This document shows positions 8,451-15,292 of a DNA stretch of 27,571 bases, piece after piece. The number at the start of each line of letters is the position of its first letter. The first letter of the stretch is position 1. Position numbers and translations under genes: made by a program. The stretch comes from CAYRIY01 sp964424335 (GTDB lineage Bacteria > Bacillota > Limnochordia > DTU080 > RSA5): positions 1 to 27,571 of the forward strand of contig CAYRIY010000041.1 in the NCBI GenBank assembly GCA_964424335.1. Reading direction: 5' to 3'. The notes under the pieces were generated by a model, which did no database searches, had not been told where the DNA came from, and was given only the letters and a program-made list of their open reading frames with translations.

Positions 8451-9203
8451 TTGGAGATCGATGTGCTCACGCTCTTTCCCGGCATGTTCTCTCCGCTCGA
8501 AGAGAGCATCGTGGGGCGTGCAAGGGCGAGGGAACTGGTTCGGCTTAGGGTGTGGAATATACGGGACCACACGAAAGACCGGCATCGCACGGCCGACGAT
8601 ACGCCCTACGGCGGCGGCGGCGGAATGATCATGAAACCCGAACCGGTCTTTGAGTGTTTCGACGCAGTGAAGGAAGCGTCCCCGACCCCCGTAGACGCCG
8701 TGATCCTTCTGGCGCCGCAAGGAAGGCGATTTGATCAAGGGATCGCAGCGTCGTACGCAGCGCTCCGGCGTATCGCCTTGATCTGCGGTCACTACGAAGG
8801 CGTCGATGAGCGCATTCGGACGCACCTTGCGACCGAGGAGCTTTCGATCGGCGACTACGTGCTCACAGGCGGCGAACTTGCCGCCATGGTCGTGATCGAC
8901 GCCGTAGTGCGCCTGTTGCCGGGGGCGCTCGGCGACGAGAAGGGCGCGCTCGAAGACTCGTTCGCCTCGGGCCTTCTCGAGTACCCGCATTACACACGCC
9001 CTCCGACATACCGGGGGCTCGACGTGCCGGACGTGTTGCTAAGCGGCGATCACGAACGCATACGGCGCTGGCGCAGGCGTCAGGCGTTAAGGATCACCAA
9101 GGAGCGCCGACCGGACTTGCTCGAAACCGCCGACCTTTCTGCCGAAGATTTGCAGATGTTGGCGGAGCTGGACCAAAGGGAAACCGAGCGAAATGACGAG
9201 TGA
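8451..9203 (+). CDS. trmD: tRNA (guanine-37-N1)-methyltransferase TrmD
   Basis: A 250-residue SPOUT methyltransferase. It makes m1G37 next to the anticodon with S-adenosylmethionine and so prevents +1 frameshifts. The knot region contains LLAPQGRRFDQ (87-96), GHYEGVDERI (113-122) and LSIGDYVLTGGE (131-142). The catalytic general-base Asp in LEDSF falls at 169, and Arg154 lies in the RLLPG segment. The C-terminal helical domain has PDLLE. The start is TTG at 8451, preceded by the G-rich end of rimM. It closes the rpsP-trmD block; rplS has its own promoter. Confidence 0.97.
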   Translation: MEIDVLTLFPGMFSPLEESIVGRARARELVRLRVWNIRDHTKDRHRTADDTPYGGGGGMIMKPEPVFECFDAVKEASPTPVDAVILLAPQGRRFDQGIAASYAALRRIALICGHYEGVDERIRTHLATEELSIGDYVLTGGELAAMVVIDAVVRLLPGALGDEKGALEDSFASGLLEYPHYTRPPTYRGLDVPDVLLSGDHERIRRWRRRQALRITKERRPDLLETADLSAEDLQMLAELDQRETERNDE

Positions 9204-9222
9204 GCGCAGGACGTCATGATCG

Positions 9223-9252
9223 TTGTTTGCGCCCGGACTGTTGTGATAAAAT
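9223..9252 (+). promoter_or_regulatory. Sigma-A-type promoter for rplS
   Basis: An extended -10 element, TGA followed by TAAAAT (9247-9252), is preceded 18 bp upstream by a weak -35 TTGTTT (9223-9228). It lies in the trmD-rplS gap, 32 nt before the rplS ATG. The TGATAAAAT -10 resembles the topA promoter at 25009-25017. A short leader (about 9259-9284) with AAGGAGGA follows. Confidence 0.55.
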
Positions 9253-9284
9253 GACGCTTGTTTAGTAAGGAGGATTGGACGGCA

Positions 9285-9626
9285 ATGGACCTCATCCGAA
9301 CGATTGAAGCTGAACAAAAACGCGAAGGCCTTGTGGAATTCGCGCCCGGAGATACGGTTCGTGTCCACGCAAAAGTTGTCGAAGGTGAGCGGGAACGGAT
9401 CCAGGTGTTCGAAGGCATCGTTCTCAAGCGTACGGGCGGCGGCCTGACCGAGACGTTTACCGTGCGAAAAGTGTCGCAGGGCGTCGGCGTCGAGCGAACG
9501 TTTCCGCTGCACTCCCCAAGAATCGATAAGATCGAAGTGACGCGTCGCGGCAAAGTGCGCCGCTCCCGTCTCTTTTACCTGCGGGATCGAGTAGGGAAGG
9601 CCGCTCGAATCAAAGAGAAGCGGTAA
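9285..9626 (+). CDS. rplS: Large ribosomal subunit protein bL19
   Basis: A 113-residue bL19 located at the 30S-50S interface. It contains the conserved FAPGDTVRVHAKVVEGERERIQVFEG core, the VRKVSQGVGVERTFPLHSP segment and the RRGKVRRSRLFYLRDRVGKAARI C-terminus (each visible in order, residues 20-110). The frame is open back to 9258, but the ATG at 9285 with TAAGGAGGA at 9266-9274 gives the family start. lepB follows after 30 nt on the same strand. Confidence 0.98.
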   Translation: MDLIRTIEAEQKREGLVEFAPGDTVRVHAKVVEGERERIQVFEGIVLKRTGGGLTETFTVRKVSQGVGVERTFPLHSPRIDKIEVTRRGKVRRSRLFYLRDRVGKAARIKEKR

Positions 9627-9656
9627 ACTGGTCTTTCACTTGGGAGGCGGCTCAGG

Positions 9657-10208
9657 TTGGCTCAAGTCAAGTCGGAGATCCGGGAGTACGCCGAGTCGTT
9701 TGCGATTGCTATCGTCCTCGCGCTCTTCATTATCTTTTTTATCGCGCAGTCGTTTCTGGTACAAGGAAGCTCGATGGAGCCGACGCTTCACGATGGGGAG
9801 CGACTCCTTGTCGACAAGCTGACGTACCGGTTCCGCGAGCCGCGGCGGGGCGAGATCGTCGTATTCGGCTACCCTCAAGATCCCCGTAGGAAGTTTATCA
9901 AGCGGGTGATCGGACTTCCCGGCGACACCGTGGAAATCCGCAATCGGACGCTCTACGTCAACGGTGAGCCGATCGAGGAAGCGTACATCCGAGGCCCAAT
10001 GTACCAACCCTACGGTCAGATCGTCGTTCCCGAGGGAACGGTTTGGGTGCTCGGAGACAACCGGAACAACAGCGAAGATAGCCGCTTTCCCGATGTAGGT
10101 CCCGTTCCAAAACGGAACATTGTCGGCCGAGCGCTCCTTAGGTATTGGCCTGTCACCCAAATCGGCATTATCCAAAGGCCCGAGGCCTTGGCAGCGGTCG
10201 GCCGGTGA
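9657..10208 (+). CDS. lepB: Signal peptidase I
   Basis: A 183-residue type I signal peptidase of the short Gram-positive (SipS-like) kind. It removes signal peptides on the outer face of the membrane. One N-terminal membrane segment (about 14-33) is followed by box B SSMEPTL with nucleophile Ser39. Box D KRVIGLPGD carries the general base Lys82, and box E GDNRNNSEDSR spans 133-143. The start is TTG at 9657 with GGGAGG at 9642-9647. The stop lies 7 nt before the rbgA GTG. Confidence 0.96.
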   Translation: MAQVKSEIREYAESFAIAIVLALFIIFFIAQSFLVQGSSMEPTLHDGERLLVDKLTYRFREPRRGEIVVFGYPQDPRRKFIKRVIGLPGDTVEIRNRTLYVNGEPIEEAYIRGPMYQPYGQIVVPEGTVWVLGDNRNNSEDSRFPDVGPVPKRNIVGRALLRYWPVTQIGIIQRPEALAAVGR

Positions 10209-10215
10209 TCGACCG

Positions 10216-11094
10216 GTGTCCGATTTTAGAGTGCAGTGGTACCCAGGCCACATGGAGAAGGCCAAACGAGCGCTCCCTGGCGTTCTAAAGAACGCCAAGT
10301 TCGTCGTCGAGGTCGCCGACGCCAGGGCTCCCGTTTCGACCCGTAACCCCGATTTGATCCGGCTTGCTGCGGATCGCCCCCGGTTGCTCGTGTTGGCGAA
10401 GGCCGACCTGGCAGACCCGGGGGCGACTTCGTTATGGACCAAGCGCCTCTCGGCGAGCCGTGAGCACGTGCTCGCGCTCTCTTTGTTGGATCCCCAGGCT
10501 CCTAGACTCATCGCGGGCGCCCTCCGGCGCCTCCTTGGTAAATCGCCACATGATCCGGGAGAACGCCTGCGTTCCATCCCGGGCCTTGCGATGCCCAAGG
10601 TTGGGAAAGTAAGACGTCGCGGCGTGGTCGTCGGCGTGCCCAACACGGGCAAATCGACCGTAATTCGGGCGCTTGGCGGCAGGGCGGAGAAGGCAGATCG
10701 GCCCGGCGTGACTCGCGGCGTACAAGAGTTTTCGTTAAAGGGCGACATCAACTTGTTCGACAGTCCGGGAATGATGTGGCCGAGCGCACTCGAGGGCCTG
10801 ACGGCGCTGAAGCTCGTGTGGCTCGGATGCATCGGCCCTGCCGCGTACGACGCGTACGAATCCGGGCGCGAACTCATTCGCTACCTCGCCGAAGCACACC
10901 CTGGACGAATTGCCGAAAGGTATGGCATCGATGAGAAGGAGACGGCCGATCCGGACGAAATCCTAAGTGAGATCGCGATTCGCCGTGGCCTGTTGCGGGG
11001 CTCCGCGCCCGACCTCGAGAAGGCGGCCGGCGCCGTAACGGCTGAGTTTCGAAGCGGCTTGCTCGGCCGCATCACGCTCGAGCACCCCGATTGA
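10216..11094 (+). CDS. rbgA: Ribosome biogenesis GTPase RbgA (YlqF)
   Basis: A 292-residue circularly permuted GTPase required for late 50S assembly (family usually about 280 residues). It begins with the family's QWYPGHMEKA. The motif order is G4 (here AKAD, 61-64), G5, G1 GVPNTGKST (140-148), G2 Thr in PGVTRG (166) and G3 DSPG (182-185). An ANTAR-like helical C-terminal domain follows. The G4 asparagine of the usual NKxD is alanine here, which is unusual. The frame extends back into lepB, but the GTG at 10216, with GGTGAT overlapping the lepB stop, fits the family start and spacing. Coupled to lepB. Confidence 0.94.
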   Translation: MSDFRVQWYPGHMEKAKRALPGVLKNAKFVVEVADARAPVSTRNPDLIRLAADRPRLLVLAKADLADPGATSLWTKRLSASREHVLALSLLDPQAPRLIAGALRRLLGKSPHDPGERLRSIPGLAMPKVGKVRRRGVVVGVPNTGKSTVIRALGGRAEKADRPGVTRGVQEFSLKGDINLFDSPGMMWPSALEGLTALKLVWLGCIGPAAYDAYESGRELIRYLAEAHPGRIAERYGIDEKETADPDEILSEIAIRRGLLRGSAPDLEKAAGAVTAEFRSGLLGRITLEHPD

Positions 11095-11118
11095 CTTGGA
11101 GAAGGGACTCGCGAACGA

Positions 11119-11769
11119 TTGGACAGCCCTTTCCATTTAAAACCTGATCACGCATCGGGCTCGATTCCTAAACGGAGCATCTGCGGCGTCGACGAGGCGG
11201 GGCGTGGGTGTCTTGCCGGCCCGATTTACGCCGCTGCCGTCGTACTCGACCCCAATCATCCGATCGAAGGACTTGCGGACAGCAAGGCGCTCGGACCGGG
11301 CCGTCGCTTTGTCTTGGAACAAGAGATCAAGCGTTCGGCGCTTGCCTACGGGATCGCCTTCGCCTCCGTCGACGAAATCGACGGGCGCGGCATCGAATGG
11401 GCGAACCGCATCGCATTCACCAGGTCGATTCGAGACCTCTTGCGTCGATTTCCAAGTGTGGATCCTGAAGGGCTTTCTGTGGTCATCGACGGCAATCGAC
11501 GAGCAATCCGCTTGGGATTGAGGCAAGAGACGTTGATCGGCGGCGACCGATCAGAACCTGCGATCTCGGCCGCGAGCATTCTGGCCAAGACAGCCAGAGA
11601 CCGGTACGCCGTCGAGGTCATGCACCGAAGGTTTCCCCAGTACGGCTTCGATCGGCACAAGGGGTATGCAACCGCATTTCACATCGAGCAGATCGCGAAG
11701 TGGGGCCCCTCGCCCATTCACCGAATGAGCTTCAACGTCCGCTTACACTCCAAAGAAGGCGCCACGTGA
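11119..11769 (+). CDS. rnhB: Ribonuclease HII
   Basis: A 216-residue RNase HII that cleaves RNA in RNA-DNA hybrids and removes ribonucleotides misincorporated in DNA. CGVDEAGRGCLAGP supplies Asp25 and Glu26. VVIDGNRRAI supplies Asp124, and AAKTARD-type SILAKTARDRY supplies Asp161, completing the acidic active site. A KGYAT motif and C-terminal HRMSF are also conserved. The start is TTG at 11119 with GGAGAAGGGA at about 11098-11107. rbgA-rnhB adjacency is standard in Bacilli. Confidence 0.96.
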   Translation: MDSPFHLKPDHASGSIPKRSICGVDEAGRGCLAGPIYAAAVVLDPNHPIEGLADSKALGPGRRFVLEQEIKRSALAYGIAFASVDEIDGRGIEWANRIAFTRSIRDLLRRFPSVDPEGLSVVIDGNRRAIRLGLRQETLIGGDRSEPAISAASILAKTARDRYAVEVMHRRFPQYGFDRHKGYATAFHIEQIAKWGPSPIHRMSFNVRLHSKEGAT

Positions 11770-11821
11770 TCCCATCCTTAGGGGAGCGAGGCGGAAGCAG
11801 ACAAATCGGAGGCGATCTCTA

Positions 11822-12190
11822 GTGACCAGGTCCCGACAAGTCTTGGGCCAGGCCGGGGAAGAGCTGGCCGCCCGCCTCCTTGGGAGCAAGGGCTATCGCC
11901 TCGTGGGGCGGAACGTGCGCCTCAAGGGCGGCGAAATCGACATCGTGGCCTGGGATGGACCCGTACTCGTCTTTGTCGAGGTGCGCACTCGGCGAGGCGC
12001 CCTCTATGGCAGCGCGCTCGAGAGCGTCGACGCGCGCAAGAGGGAGCGACTCATGCGCCTTGCGCGTGCATACCTGCTCGCGAACCGCATATCAGACGTG
12101 AACTGCAGATTTGATGTCGTGAGCGTCACATTCCGGCCCGGCGCCTCTTCACCCGAGGTAAATCACGTGCAAGATGCGTTCACGGCATGA
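11822..12190 (+). CDS. YraN family (UPF0102) endonuclease-like protein
   Basis: A 122-residue UPF0102/YraN protein with a restriction-endonuclase-like core. The GQAGEELAARLL helix carries the conserved Glu. GGEIDIVAWDG and VFVEVRTR provide the D-x(n)-ExK-like arrangement, with Arg replacing Lys in the last motif. The family's biological role is not established, although a nuclease fold is well supported. The start is GTG at 11822 with GGAGG at 11808-11812. It lies between rnhB and the comM-like gene, its usual place in Bacillota. Confidence 0.92.
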   Translation: MTRSRQVLGQAGEELAARLLGSKGYRLVGRNVRLKGGEIDIVAWDGPVLVFVEVRTRRGALYGSALESVDARKRERLMRLARAYLLANRISDVNCRFDVVSVTFRPGASSPEVNHVQDAFTA

Positions 12191-12228
12191 TTCGCCTCGG
12201 CGGTCCTCTCGACGCTCCTCGGCGCTTC

Positions 12229-12257
12229 TTCGAAGCAAAACACGGACATGATGTAAC
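12229..12257 (+). promoter_or_regulatory. Weak candidate promoter for the comM-like gene
   Basis: TTCGAA (12229-12234), a 17-bp spacer and TGTAAC (12252-12257) preceded by TGA resemble an extended -10 promoter, but hexamer matches are only 3/6 and 4/6. The same TGATGTAACG decamer recurs 31 bp downstream (12280-12289), so the sequence may be an operator repeat rather than a promoter. Confidence 0.3.
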
Positions 12258-12289
12258 GCCTCGAAGTTCCATGCTGTGGTGATGTAACG
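12249..12289 (+). repeat. Two direct copies of TGATGTAACG
   Basis: TGATGTAACG occurs at 12249-12258 and again at 12280-12289. The 31-bp centre-to-centre distance is about three helical turns, which places both copies on the same face of DNA. It lies upstream of the comM-like gene and could be a regulator-binding pair. No regulator is known from the sequence. Confidence 0.4.
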
Positions 12290-12307
12290 GTAAAAACAAC
12301 GTCCAGC

Positions 12308-12377
12308 CCCAAAGGTGCGCGCGGCGCTCCTCGCGGAAAATACGGAACAAATGATGTGGGCGTCCGTACTTTTGGGG
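12308..12377 (+). promoter_or_regulatory. Nested stem that may mask the comM ribosome binding site
   Basis: CCCCAAA (12308-12314) can pair with TTTGGGG (12371-12377), and inside it TACGGA (12342-12347) pairs with TCCGTA (12363-12368). The outer 3' arm contains most of the G-rich ribosome binding site (12374-12380) of the ATG at 12389. The base pairing is seen directly; translational control is inference. Confidence 0.35.
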
Positions 12378-12388
12378 GTGCGCGAGTG

Positions 12389-13963
12389 ATGTTGTCAACC
12401 GTCGAGTCGTATACGATCCTTGGGGTGCAGGCACTGCGCGTCTTCGTCGAGGTCGACGTGGGCCGCGGGCTTCCATGTTTGGAAGTCGTGGGCTTGCCCG
12501 GCGCGGCCGTGCGTGAGGCGAAAGACCGCGTGCGGACGGCGGTCAGAAATTCAGGATTCAACTGGCCGGAGGGCAGGATCACGGTCAATCTCGCCCCGGC
12601 CCATGTACCCAAGACAGGCACGCTCTTTGACCTGCCGATCGCCCTTGGCATTTTGGCCGCGAGCGGACAAGCGCCTCTTCCACCGAGTGAAAGCGTCTTC
12701 ATCGGCGAGCTGTCGCTCGACGGGCGGGTGCGCTCCGTGCGCGGAGCGCTCTGCATCGCCGCCGCGATGAAGGGCTCGGGTATGTTGACGCTCCCCGCCC
12801 AAAACGTCGCCGAGGTACGGGCGCTTCCCAAGTTGCGCTGCTTGGGCGTCGCCACGTTGAGGGAGCTCGTCGACCGGTTGAGGGCGGGAGATCGCGGATG
12901 TCCGGCCGAAGGTCCGGGGCCCACGGCGCCCGCTTTGGCAAAGGGCCGCATTTGGACCAACGTCAAGGGGCAGTTGACCGCAAAGCGCGCGCTGACGATC
13001 GCGGCTGCCGGCGGCCATCACACGATGCTGATCGGTCCCCCGGGAGCCGGCAAGACGATGCTCGCTCGCTCACTAGCGGAGTTGCTTTCGCCCTTGGATT
13101 CCGACGAGGTGATCGAGGTATCGACCGTCTACAGCGTTGCAGGGATGCTCACGCCCGAGCGTCCCCTCGTCCGGCGCCGGCCGTTTCGAAGTCCGCATCA
13201 CAGTGTGACGCCGACGGCCCTGCTCGGCGGGGGAGCCCACGTCCGTCCGGGCGAAGTAAGCCTTGCGCACCGTGGGGTCCTTTTTCTAGACGAATTTCCC
13301 GAGTTTCAAAGGGCTGCCCTCGAGGGCCTGCGGGAGCCGCTCGAAGAAGGAGCCGTCGTCATATCCCGGGCGTCTGGATCTCATCGGCTTCCGGCCGAGT
13401 TTACCTTGGTAGCCGCCGCCAACCCTTGTCCATGCGGGTTTCTCGGAGATCCGGAAAAGGTCTGCACGTGCAACCCTACATCGATCTCGAGGTATCGACG
13501 ACGGCTATCGGGTCCGCTCATGGACCGGATCGATCTATTCGTTCACGTCAAAAGGCCCGACGTCGATGTCCTGATCGCAGATGAAGCGCAGTCGGCGGGC
13601 AACGATTCCGAGATAGCGCGGAGCGCCGAGTCTGGCGGTGACCCAAGCGATTTGGATCGAAGGGAGACATGGCCCAAACTGCTCGATAACGCCCTGAAGG
13701 CGCAACGACGCCGATTCGGCAACAGCAAACGGCGAAACGGATCGATGACCCCGGACGAGATAAGCGTCCATGCAAAGCTCGACAACGAGGGTCGCACGCT
13801 GCTTGCTCAAGCTGCCAAGAGCCAAAGTCTGAGTCCGAGGGCGATTCACCGCATCCTCAAAGTGGCGCGGACGATCGCGGACATGCGAGCCAGGGAAGAC
13901 CTGACGGTTCATGATGTCTCAGAAGCGCTTTTTTTCAAAAGCGATAGCACATATCCTAGGTAA
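12389..13963 (+). CDS. comM: ComM/YifB family Mg-chelatase-like AAA+ ATPase
   Basis: A 524-residue AAA+ protein. In transformable Proteobacteria ComM is a hexameric helicase that promotes branch migration during natural transformation; the role in Bacillota is less studied. The N-terminal Lon-protease-like (ChlI) domain spans about 1-185. The AAA core has Walker A GPPGAGKT (216-223) and Walker B LFLDEF with Asp301 and Glu302. An NPCPCG...CTC cluster (Cys347, 349, 359, 361) follows and probably binds metal. A C-terminal Mg-chelatase helical domain ends the protein. The ATG at 12389 has GGGGGTG 8 nt upstream; an upstream in-frame ATG at 12356 lacks one. It lies in line with yraN, with dprA 9.9 kb away. 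Confidence 0.92.
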   Translation: MLSTVESYTILGVQALRVFVEVDVGRGLPCLEVVGLPGAAVREAKDRVRTAVRNSGFNWPEGRITVNLAPAHVPKTGTLFDLPIALGILAASGQAPLPPSESVFIGELSLDGRVRSVRGALCIAAAMKGSGMLTLPAQNVAEVRALPKLRCLGVATLRELVDRLRAGDRGCPAEGPGPTAPALAKGRIWTNVKGQLTAKRALTIAAAGGHHTMLIGPPGAGKTMLARSLAELLSPLDSDEVIEVSTVYSVAGMLTPERPLVRRRPFRSPHHSVTPTALLGGGAHVRPGEVSLAHRGVLFLDEFPEFQRAALEGLREPLEEGAVVISRASGSHRLPAEFTLVAAANPCPCGFLGDPEKVCTCNPTSISRYRRRLSGPLMDRIDLFVHVKRPDVDVLIADEAQSAGNDSEIARSAESGGDPSDLDRRETWPKLLDNALKAQRRRFGNSKRRNGSMTPDEISVHAKLDNEGRTLLAQAAKSQSLSPRAIHRILKVARTIADMRAREDLTVHDVSEALFFKSDSTYPR

Positions 13964-14062
13964 GGATGACCGCGTCAATATGGGGGAAGCATACCTTGAG
14001 TCGCAAGAAATATACGATGAGAATTTTAGGCGGAAAATCCGGCCAGGTAGGAGGATATAGCT

Positions 14063-14125
14063 GTGCAGGGAAGAAAAGCATGCAGGGTGCCTCGCGTCGG
14101 CGAGTTTAGCGCCTGGCGCTTTTGA
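14063..14125 (+). CDS. Possible 20-residue leader peptide
   Basis: GTG at 14063 follows TAGGAGGA (14048-14055) with 7-nt spacing, one of the better ribosome binding sites in the region. The frame runs 20 codons to TGA at 14123-14125. The product is basic (six Lys/Arg, one Asp/Glu) with one Cys and no membrane segment. The last part of the ORF is folded into the two hairpins at 14091-14123, an arrangement reminiscent of leader-peptide attenuation. It could equally be chance; there is no homology support. Confidence 0.25.
   Translation: MQGRKACRVPRVGEFSAWRF
14091..14123 (+). terminator. Tandem terminator-like hairpins after comM
   Basis: CTCGC-GTCG-GCGAG (14091-14104) is followed by TTT. AGCGC-CTG-GCGCT (14108-14120) is then followed by a run of four T (14120-14123). 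Both stems are perfect but only 5 bp, so termination would be weak. They may end comM transcripts or act as an attenuator for the downstream operon. Confidence 0.35.
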
Positions 14126-14172
14126 CGTATCGGCTTTACGCTGGAAGTGCGTTCGTCGTTCTCTATTCGAGA

Positions 14173-14190
14173 TTGTGAATGCGCTCACCA
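14173..14190 (+). promoter_or_regulatory. Rex- or CRP/FNR-like operator
   Basis: TTGTGAATGCGCTCACCA matches the Rex consensus TTGTGA-N6-TCACAA at all but one of its twelve defined bases. It also matches a CRP-type TGTGA-N6-TCAC(A) site. It lies 192 nt upstream of the cytochrome b ATG. Rex senses NADH/NAD+ and controls respiratory genes in Gram-positive bacteria, so the location is meaningful. No nearby promoter could be assigned with confidence, which limits the claim. Confidence 0.4.
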
Positions 14191-14239
14191 GAAATTGCCC
14201 GCATGCGACACGCGCCTTGCCCGAATCCGACGCAAGTGA

Positions 14240-14255
14240 TCGCTAGCGAATTCGC
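14240..14255 (+). repeat. Two overlapping 10-bp palindromes
   Basis: TCGCTAGCGA (14240-14249) and GCGAATTCGC (14246-14255) are both perfect palindromes sharing the bases GCGA. They lie between the Rex/CRP-like site and cytochrome b. An operator is possible; no family is recognised. Confidence 0.35.
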
Positions 14256-14381
14256 GTTCGCACCAGGATCGGTCCACGTCCGGTCTCATACATGCGTGCT
14301 TGCTCCGTCAGTAAGCGACGAAGGCGAATACAGCGCCCAAGAAAGATGAATGGCTGGCGCTGGGGAGGTCTATCGGTCCCT

Positions 14382-15212
14382 ATGGGTTTGCGAGAAAAGA
14401 TTACGAACAACAGGTTTTTCAAGTCGATCTACCGTGAGGGTTACCCCGACACGGACCGCAAGCGCGTTATGGTGGTCATCAACAGCTTGGCGCTTCACTT
14501 GCACCCGGTGCGAATCGCCAAAAAGAGCCTCAAGGTGACATACACGTGGGGACTCGGCGGATTGTCCATATGGATGTTCGTCTTGCTGACCATCACGGGC
14601 GTGTTTCTCATGTTTTATTACATACCGTCCACGCGGGACGCCTGGTGGTCCATCATCAGACTCGACACCGACATCTACTTCGGTCAATTCATGCGCAACA
14701 TGCACCGCTGGGCCGCGCACGCGATGGTCATTCTCGTCTTTTTACACATGACCCGCGTCTTTTACACAGGTTCGTATAAGCCGCCCCGCGATTTCAACTG
14801 GGTGCTCGGCGTCGTCCTTCTTACGCTCACGTTTCTCTTGAGCTTTACGGGCTATTTGCTCCCGTGGGACCAGCTTGCGTACTGGGCCATCACGGTCGGC
14901 GCCAACATGGGAGGCGCCACGCCGTTCATCGGCAAACAAGTGCAGATCGCCCTGCTCGGTGGCTTCCAAATCGGGCAGCCGACGCTGATCCGCTGGTATA
15001 CGTTGCACGTGATTTTCCTCCCGCTTGCCATGATCGTATTGGTCTCGATGCACTTCTGGCGAGTCAGGAAGGATGGAAACATCTCGACGCCAGTCTATCC
15101 GGCCCCTCCGGAAGAGCCTGAGTCGGCCGACAAGCCTGAGTCCGATTCCGAAGACGCAAGCTCTGACGCCGACGGCGGCGATGAGGCGGACGAGGGTGAG
15201 CAAGGCGCCTAG
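14382..15212 (+). CDS. qcrB: Cytochrome b (b6-type) subunit of quinol:cytochrome c reductase
   Basis: A 276-residue, four-helix cytochrome b carrying the two b haems that recycle electrons across the membrane in a bc complex. Haem ligands are His108/His122 in helix B and His209/His224 in helix D. The 14 intervening residues in helix D are b6-type, against 13 in mitochondrial-type cytochrome b. The protein has no cysteine at all: helix A reads TYTWGLGG where b6 and Bacillus QcrB carry the Cys that binds haem c_i. Residues 243-276 form a very acidic tail (15 Asp/Glu, one Lys). The frame opens at 14292, but the ATG at 14382 has GGGGAGG at 14362-14368 and starts like the family. First gene of the bc operon. 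Confidence 0.92.
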   Translation: MGLREKITNNRFFKSIYREGYPDTDRKRVMVVINSLALHLHPVRIAKKSLKVTYTWGLGGLSIWMFVLLTITGVFLMFYYIPSTRDAWWSIIRLDTDIYFGQFMRNMHRWAAHAMVILVFLHMTRVFYTGSYKPPRDFNWVLGVVLLTLTFLLSFTGYLLPWDQLAYWAITVGANMGGATPFIGKQVQIALLGGFQIGQPTLIRWYTLHVIFLPLAMIVLVSMHFWRVRKDGNISTPVYPAPPEEPESADKPESDSEDASSDADGGDEADEGEQGA

Positions 15213-15292
15213 CAGGCGGGCTTTTGATCAAACAATATCATGCACAATGGTGCAATGCGTGCTTGTGAATGGTGAAATTGGAGGGAGTACGT

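Larger units (their letters stand above)
13964..14381 (+). other. 418-nt gene-poor leader before the cytochrome bc operon
   Basis: This gap between comM and cytochrome b holds no convincing long gene. It contains a weak promoter-like pair, TTGAGT (13996-14001) and GAGAAT (14019-14024, 17-bp spacer), and a 20-codon ORF with a strong ribosome binding site. It also has two tandem hairpins with short T-runs, a Rex/CRP-like site and two overlapping palindromes. Each is listed separately where it can stand alone. A long, structured leader suggests regulated expression of the respiratory operon. Confidence 0.6.

Noticed and set aside
9636..10877. Long minus-strand open frame (413 codons) across lepB and rbgA
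   Set aside because: It is antisense to two clear conserved genes. The composition is Arg/Ser/Pro-rich as expected of a shadow frame in GC-rich DNA, and no family is recognisable.
14122..14127. TTGACG as a -35 element for the bc operon
   Set aside because: No acceptable -10 hexamer lies 16-18 bp downstream.
13919..14188. Minus-strand 89-codon frame in the comM-qcrB gap
   Set aside because: It overlaps the comM end, has no good ribosome binding site or recognisable domain, and no operon partner.
15242..15253. GCAC-AATG-GTGC hairpin between cytochrome b and subunit IV
   Set aside because: A 4-bp stem is too short to count as a terminator or operator, and the genes are clearly in one operon.
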